Shown piece by piece: positions 6,502 to 10,076 of a stretch of DNA of 10,076 nucleotides. Position 1 is the first letter of the stretch; each line of letters starts with the position of its first letter. A program made the translations under genes and the position numbers. Origin of the DNA: Sulfurimonas sp. GTDB lineage: Bacteria > Campylobacterota > Campylobacteria > Campylobacterales > Sulfurimonadaceae. The notes beneath the pieces were generated by a model, which saw only the letters and a list, made by a program, of their open reading frames with translations, made no database searches and was not told where the DNA came from. The stretch lies in the NCBI GenBank assembly GCA_022712775.1, contig JAFLJZ010000288.1, forward strand, positions 1 to 10,076, in the 5' to 3' direction.

Positions 6502-8115
6502 GTGCTAGAAATTATTATTTTTACTATACTCATTGCAACGTTACTTAATCTGTTCCTTAAACAATTTGGAATTCCAACTATCATAGGTTATATAGCGACA
6601 GGAACTATTATCGCTTATGGTTTTGATTTACATGAAGCAGTACATAATGAAGAGTTAAAAGAGATAGCAGAATTTGGTGTAGTATTTTTAATGTTTACTA
6701 TAGGATTGGAATTTTCTGTAAAACATTTGATGAAAATGAGGAAAGAAGTTTTCTTATATGGTGGGCTTCAGGTTGTTTTAACAGCTGCTTTTTTCGCTTT
6801 TGTGGCAAATAACTTTTTTTCCATAGAAATAAAATCAGCTATTATAATCGGTGCAGCAATGGCACTTTCTTCAACAGCAATAGTCCTTAAACTTCTTAAT
6901 GAAAGCGGTGATATAAACAAGGTTTATGGTCGTAAGGTTTTGGGTGTATTACTCTTTCAAGATATTGCGGTTATTCCAATTTTACTTATGATAACGGTTT
7001 TTTCAATTAAAGATGGCTCTGTTACAGACTTGCTTCTTTTGACCTTTGGTAAAGCTATCATTTTATTGGCAGGACTTTATTTTGTTGGAAAATATTTATT
7101 AGAACCATTCTTTCATCAAGTGAGTAAAACTAAATCTGATGAAATTTTTATAAGTTCTATTTTACTTATTGTTATAGGTTCTTCATTTGTTGCACACCAA
7201 CTAGGTTTTTCTTATTCCTTAGGTGCATTTATTGCAGGAATGCTTATCGCAGAAACGCATTATAAGCATCAAGTAGAAGCAGATCTCATCCCTTTTCGGG
7301 ACTTACTTCTTGGAGTGTTCTTTATAACAGTTGGTATGCAACTTGATTTTGAAATTATATTTGAAAATATTTTAACAATCTCTTTACTTCTCCCAGCGCT
7401 TATAGCTATCAAAATAGCAATTATTTATACTATATTTAGATTCCACATAAACTCAAGAGAATCACTTAAAACAGCTCTTTCTATTTTTCAATTAGGGGAA
7501 TTCGCGCTTGTTATATTTGAACTTTCTTATGCGAAAGGATTGCTTGATCCGACTCTAGGTCAAATACTCATAGTTATAGTAGTAATATCTATGATTATAA
7601 CACCTTTTGTACTTAGAAATTTATCTCAAATCGTAGATATGCTTAATCTAAAAAAGCAAGTGGAGGAGAATACCTTTGATATAGAACAAGACAAACTAAC
7701 AAATCATATTGTACTTATTGGTTATGGAAGGTTAGGAAAACGTATTTCAAAACTTATACAAAAGGATGGCATAAAGTTTATAGCCATAGAAGGTGATATT
7801 AAAACGGTTCAAGATGCTCAAAGAGAAAATTTACCTGTTATTTTTGGAAATGCTTCACAAAAAAGTATCTTAGAATCAGTTAATATTAAAAATGCTTCAT
7901 CTGTTATAATATCAATAGGAAACTCTAAAAAACTAAACCATATATGCGCAGTTGTAAATGATTTAACAAACAATGCAAGAACGATAGTTAAGGTAAATAA
8001 ATTTGAAGAAAAAGATGAACTTTCAAAACTAAATTTGTCTCACATCATAGTTGAAACAGAAAATACAGCAATAGCTATGTTTGATGAAGCTATGAATGTT
8101 GAAAAAGAACTTTAA
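6502..8115 (+). CDS. Kef-type cation:proton antiporter (CPA2 family) with RCK/TrkA-N domain
   Basis: An inner-membrane antiporter or channel-like exporter of 537 residues that most likely moves K+ or Na+ against protons. The membrane domain (about 1-372) carries CPA2 marks: FLMFTIGLEFS (62-72), ALSSTAIVLKLL (121-132), LLFQDIAVIP (150-159, with the Q153-D154 pair in the transport core), GAFIAGMLIAET (241-252), FFITVGMQLD (273-282) and LGEFALVIFEL (331-341). A linker leads to a cytoplasmic RCK/TrkA-N Rossmann domain starting IVLIGYGRLGKRI (403-415), with acidic E430 at the end of the second strand, as in NAD(H)-binding types. The chosen start is GTG, supported by AAGGAAAG at 6488-6495. It is shorter than E. 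coli KefB/KefC (about 600-620), lacking most of the sequence after the RCK core. No KefF/KefG-type ancillary gene is adjacent, so glutathione gating is uncertain. It is followed 9 bases later by the psiE-like gene. Confidence 0.9.
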   Translation: MLEIIIFTILIATLLNLFLKQFGIPTIIGYIATGTIIAYGFDLHEAVHNEELKEIAEFGVVFLMFTIGLEFSVKHLMKMRKEVFLYGGLQVVLTAAFFAFVANNFFSIEIKSAIIIGAAMALSSTAIVLKLLNESGDINKVYGRKVLGVLLFQDIAVIPILLMITVFSIKDGSVTDLLLLTFGKAIILLAGLYFVGKYLLEPFFHQVSKTKSDEIFISSILLIVIGSSFVAHQLGFSYSLGAFIAGMLIAETHYKHQVEADLIPFRDLLLGVFFITVGMQLDFEIIFENILTISLLLPALIAIKIAIIYTIFRFHINSRESLKTALSIFQLGEFALVIFELSYAKGLLDPTLGQILIVIVVISMIITPFVLRNLSQIVDMLNLKKQVEENTFDIEQDKLTNHIVLIGYGRLGKRISKLIQKDGIKFIAIEGDIKTVQDAQRENLPVIFGNASQKSILESVNIKNASSVIISIGNSKKLNHICAVVNDLTNNARTIVKVNKFEEKDELSKLNLSHIIVETENTAIAMFDEAMNVEKEL

Positions 8116-8124
8116 GGAAAAATT

Positions 8125-8589
8125 ATGCAAGAGCAACATGATGAGTTACCAACAGAGCATGATGATAAGCTAATAGCTTTTTTAAACAGACTTATAAAAG
8201 TAGCAGTGAAAGCCTTGGCAATTTTGATGGTCGCTGTTATATTTTGGGGTGTTGGAGATGTTGTATATGTAATGTATCACAATGTAATTGCTCCTCCTTT
8301 TATGTTGCTTGGAATAGATGACATGTTTAAAACATTTGCTGCTTTTTTAGCTGTTTTAATAGCTGTTGAGATATATCAAAATATTATTTTATATCTTAGA
8401 ACAGATGTTATACCAATAAAGCTAGTAATAGCTACAGCCTTAATGGCAATATCAAGAAAAGTAATCATAATAGACTTTAACACATTAACGCCTATGGAAA
8501 TTTTTTCTATTGGAGCTGTAGTTTTAGCACTTGGAATTACGTACTACTTAGTTGGTTTACACCATAAAGACAATTTAATGCATAGATAA
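8125..8589 (+). CDS. PsiE-family four-helix membrane protein (phosphate-starvation-inducible E)
   Basis: A small inner-membrane protein of 154 residues. After a short polar, acidic N-terminus there are four membrane segments: about 28-52, 68-91, 97-115 and 123-145. Between TM2 and TM3 the family pattern is clear: FLAVLIAVEIYQNIILYL (74-91), then IPIKLVIATALMAISRKVIIID (96-117), matching the PsiE domain. PsiE was named in E. coli as a phosphate-starvation-induced gene; its biochemical role is not established, so none is claimed. The gene lies 9 bases after the antiporter gene, with its ribosome-binding site AAGGAA (8114-8119) overlapping that gene's stop codon, and 34 bases before the AI-2E gene. 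It is thus the middle of an apparent three-gene operon for membrane proteins. No Pho-box-like repeat was seen upstream. Confidence 0.85.
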   Translation: MQEQHDELPTEHDDKLIAFLNRLIKVAVKALAILMVAVIFWGVGDVVYVMYHNVIAPPFMLLGIDDMFKTFAAFLAVLIAVEIYQNIILYLRTDVIPIKLVIATALMAISRKVIIIDFNTLTPMEIFSIGAVVLALGITYYLVGLHHKDNLMHR

Positions 8590-8623
8590 TATTGTTTGTC
8601 AAAAAGCCACACAAGGAAAGTAT

Positions 8624-9655
8624 ATGCAAAAACAATCTACTATCGATATATTTAAGATTTGGTTAGGAATAGCTGCTTTTGTAATAATAGTTGCTGGACT
8701 AAAGCTTGCATCTTCGATAATCGTGCTATTTTTACTTTCTGTTTTTATAGCAACCGTGAGTGCTCCAGCTATGTTTTGGCTGGAGAGTTTAAAAATACCT
8801 AAAATTCTTGCTTTTTTACTAGTCTTATCTCTTGTAGTTGTGGTACTTTTTCTATTTGGATATATATTGTCAAGTTCAGCTGATAGTTTTTTATCAAATA
8901 CGCCTCAGTATAAAGCTAAAATAGTAGAAATAATAAACTCCGTGAGTGATGTGTTACATAAATTAGGAATAGAAGTATCTAAGGCTAACTTAGAAAATAT
9001 GTTTGATCCATCGAGTCTTTTAAGTTTTGCAGGAGTTTTTTTAAAATCCTTTACTGCAATATTATCAAATTCATTTATTATATTTCTAGGTGTTACCTTT
9101 ATGCTTTTTGAAGTATCAAGCTTTCAAACAAAGATAATACTACTTAGTCAAAGTAAGACCACAGACATAAATCCTTTTAAAATATTTAGTCAAAAATTAA
9201 ATAGATACCTTGCTATAAAAACAATTATAAGTTTCATTACCGGGCTTTTAGTTTCACTTGGACTCACCATAATTGGAGTTGACTTTGCTCTTCTTTTGGG
9301 ATTAATAGCATTTTTACTCAACTTTATTCCAAGTTTTGGCTCAATTTTAGCTGCAATACCCGCTATTCTTGTATCTATCATTGGTGTTGATATAAATAGT
9401 GTATTTTTGGTAATAGGTTTATACTTGAGTATAAATATTTTTTTAGGAAATATTATTGAACCGAAATATATGGGGAAAAACTTAGGTCTTTCTGTTGTTG
9501 TTGTCTTTTTTTCTCTTATCTTTTGGGGCTGGATTCTAGGTCCAGTTGGAATGTTCTTAGCAGTTCCTCTTAGCATGACGATAAAGATAGCCTTAGAGAC
9601 ACACCCATCTACTAAATCTATAGCCATACTTTTAAGTGCTGTAGATAAACATTAA
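8624..9655 (+). CDS. AI-2E (PerM/YdiK) family membrane transporter
   Basis: A polytopic inner-membrane protein of 343 residues, normal for this family. An N-terminal helical hairpin (about 13-48) and a third helix (60-84) are followed by a soluble region (about 88-130), then a helix near 148-164 and the conserved C-terminal membrane block from about 200. Family motifs are LLNFIPSFGSILAAIP (231-246), NIIEPKYMGKNLGLS (276-290) and WILGPVGMFLAVPL (303-316). The family name comes from E. coli TqsA, implicated in autoinducer-2 export, but most members move other solutes (some are Na+/H+ antiporters) or have no known substrate, so AI-2 transport should not be assumed. The start is supported by AAGGAAAG at 8613-8620, four bases from the ATG. 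Its place behind Kef and PsiE genes fits ion or pH homeostasis better than signalling. Confidence 0.87.
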   Translation: MQKQSTIDIFKIWLGIAAFVIIVAGLKLASSIIVLFLLSVFIATVSAPAMFWLESLKIPKILAFLLVLSLVVVVLFLFGYILSSSADSFLSNTPQYKAKIVEIINSVSDVLHKLGIEVSKANLENMFDPSSLLSFAGVFLKSFTAILSNSFIIFLGVTFMLFEVSSFQTKIILLSQSKTTDINPFKIFSQKLNRYLAIKTIISFITGLLVSLGLTIIGVDFALLLGLIAFLLNFIPSFGSILAAIPAILVSIIGVDINSVFLVIGLYLSINIFLGNIIEPKYMGKNLGLSVVVVFFSLIFWGWILGPVGMFLAVPLSMTIKIALETHPSTKSIAILLSAVDKH

Positions 9656-9681
9656 ATGAAATAAAAAAATAAATCTAAAAG

Positions 9682-9687
9682 TATGAT
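9682..9687 (+). promoter_or_regulatory. Putative -10 box for the UspA-like gene
   Basis: TATGAT lies 32 bases before the ATG in the 64-base spacer after the AI-2E gene; TATTAT at 9692-9697 is an alternative. The leader would carry the AGGAG ribosome-binding site at 9709-9713. The spacer suggests the gene has its own promoter, but the motifs are weak in DNA this AT-rich. Confidence 0.3.
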
Positions 9688-9719
9688 AAAATATTATTTT
9701 ATAAAAACAGGAGAAGATA

Positions 9720-10076
9720 ATGAGAAATATTAATAATATACTAGTTGCTATTGATAAGTCAAGTATGTCACAAGAGGCACTCAAAAGAGCTATTTCTATT
9801 GCAAAAGAGAAAGATGCACAACTTTATGTAATGCATGTCATAGAGTCATCATTTCTAGCACCTGTATTTGTTAAACCTATAGATGAGGATGGATTAAAAA
9901 GAAATATCACACAGCAGATAGAGACTCTTAACCAAGATACAAAGCTTGATTTTCTTCTATTTATAGAGTCTGGTTCACCTGCTTCTTTGATTGGGTTTAA
10001 AGCAAAAAAAATCAAGGCTGACCTGCTTGTTGTCGGAATTAATGATAAAAACAGTATTGCAAATACGCATTTTGGT
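9720..10076 (+). CDS. UspA-family universal stress protein, first 119 residues (3' end beyond window)
   Basis: A small cytoplasmic alpha/beta protein. The frame opens at ATG 9720 with ribosome-binding site AGGAG (9709-9713) six bases before it, and continues for 119 codons to the window edge. The first strand and following acidic residue, NNILVAIDKS (5-14), the helix EALKRAISIAKEKDA (19-33), and the second strand QLYVMHVIE (34-42) are typical of UspA. So is ADLLVVGIND (100-109), which begins the nucleotide-binding loop. The classical ATP motif is G-2x-G-9x-G-S/T. Here the spacing is kept exactly (G106, position 109, G119) but position 109 is aspartate instead of glycine, so ATP binding may be altered or absent. 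Only about 20-30 residues should be missing. Family assignment is firm; its specific role is not known. It follows the Kef-psiE-AI-2E group on the same strand. Confidence 0.85.
   Translation, partial: MRNINNILVAIDKSSMSQEALKRAISIAKEKDAQLYVMHVIESSFLAPVFVKPIDEDGLKRNITQQIETLNQDTKLDFLLFIESGSPASLIGFKAKKIKADLLVVGINDKNSIANTHFG

Noticed and set aside
6174..6584. 136-codon minus-strand open frame spanning the 215-residue gene and the start of the antiporter gene
   Set aside because: It crosses a likely promoter and two plus-strand gene ends, and the S/F/I-rich product looks like antisense of AT-rich coding DNA.
9190..9627. 145-codon minus-strand open frame opposite the AI-2E gene
   Set aside because: The translation is low-complexity, rich in K, P, I and T, and mirrors the conserved plus-strand membrane block; there is no sign of independent coding.
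8624..9655. Quorum-sensing autoinducer-2 exporter
   Set aside because: The family label AI-2E does not prove AI-2 transport; there is no luxS or lsr-type gene nearby, and the neighbours are ion-homeostasis genes.
9686..9702. Inverted repeat ATAAAAT-ATT-ATTTTAT before the UspA-like gene as a terminator
   Set aside because: The stem is made only of A-T pairs, is very weak, has no following T-run, and overlaps the likely promoter; chance is the simpler explanation.

Overview
The window is AT-rich DNA with compact bacterial genes, short AT-only spacers, Shine-Dalgarno sequences of the AGGA/GGAG type, and TATAAT boxes often preceded by T-tracts instead of a -35 box. Together with the gene set (a NavAb-like ion channel, SbtA/SbtB, a two-subunit-type biotin carboxylase, a NarK transporter) this suggests a chemolithoautotrophic member of the Campylobacterota, most likely Sulfurimonas or a close relative. 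That placement is inferred from composition and gene content, not from a marker gene.

Layout. On the left edge, on the minus strand, is the N-terminal two thirds of a NarK-type nitrate/nitrite transporter (start 891, truncated by the window edge). Diverging from it at 1088 is a complete single-domain voltage-gated cation channel of the bacterial Nav family. It converges on a minus-strand pair, sbtA-sbtB (3161 to 1924), for sodium-dependent bicarbonate uptake and its PII-like regulator; a hairpin at 1901-1923 lies between the converging genes. Upstream of sbtA, also on the minus strand, is an AraC-family regulator with a GyrI-like C-terminal domain (4224-3349). It diverges from a biotin carboxylase subunit (4356-5807), probably pyruvate carboxylase subunit A, which is followed one base later by an unrecognised 215-residue protein (5809-6456).

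The right half, all on the plus strand, is a run of membrane genes: a Kef-type cation:proton antiporter with an RCK domain (6502-8115), a PsiE-family four-helix protein (8125-8589), an AI-2E/PerM-family permease (8624-9655), and then, after a 64-base gap with its own likely promoter, the start of a UspA-like protein (from 9720) that runs off the window.

How the parts may work together. SbtA imports bicarbonate, SbtB would gate it, and the biotin carboxylase consumes bicarbonate, so the centre of the window may be an inorganic-carbon supply and anaplerosis locus with an effector-sensing AraC/GyrI regulator between the two halves. The right half looks like an ion-homeostasis and envelope-stress group. 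The most notable single observation is the channel's selectivity filter, TFEDWTD. It carries acidic residues at the three positions that were changed to aspartate to convert bacterial sodium channels into calcium channels, so this may be a natural calcium-permeable relative. No RNA genes, CRISPR arrays, insertion sequences or prophage remnants were seen, and no stretch longer than 300 bases lacks a gene.
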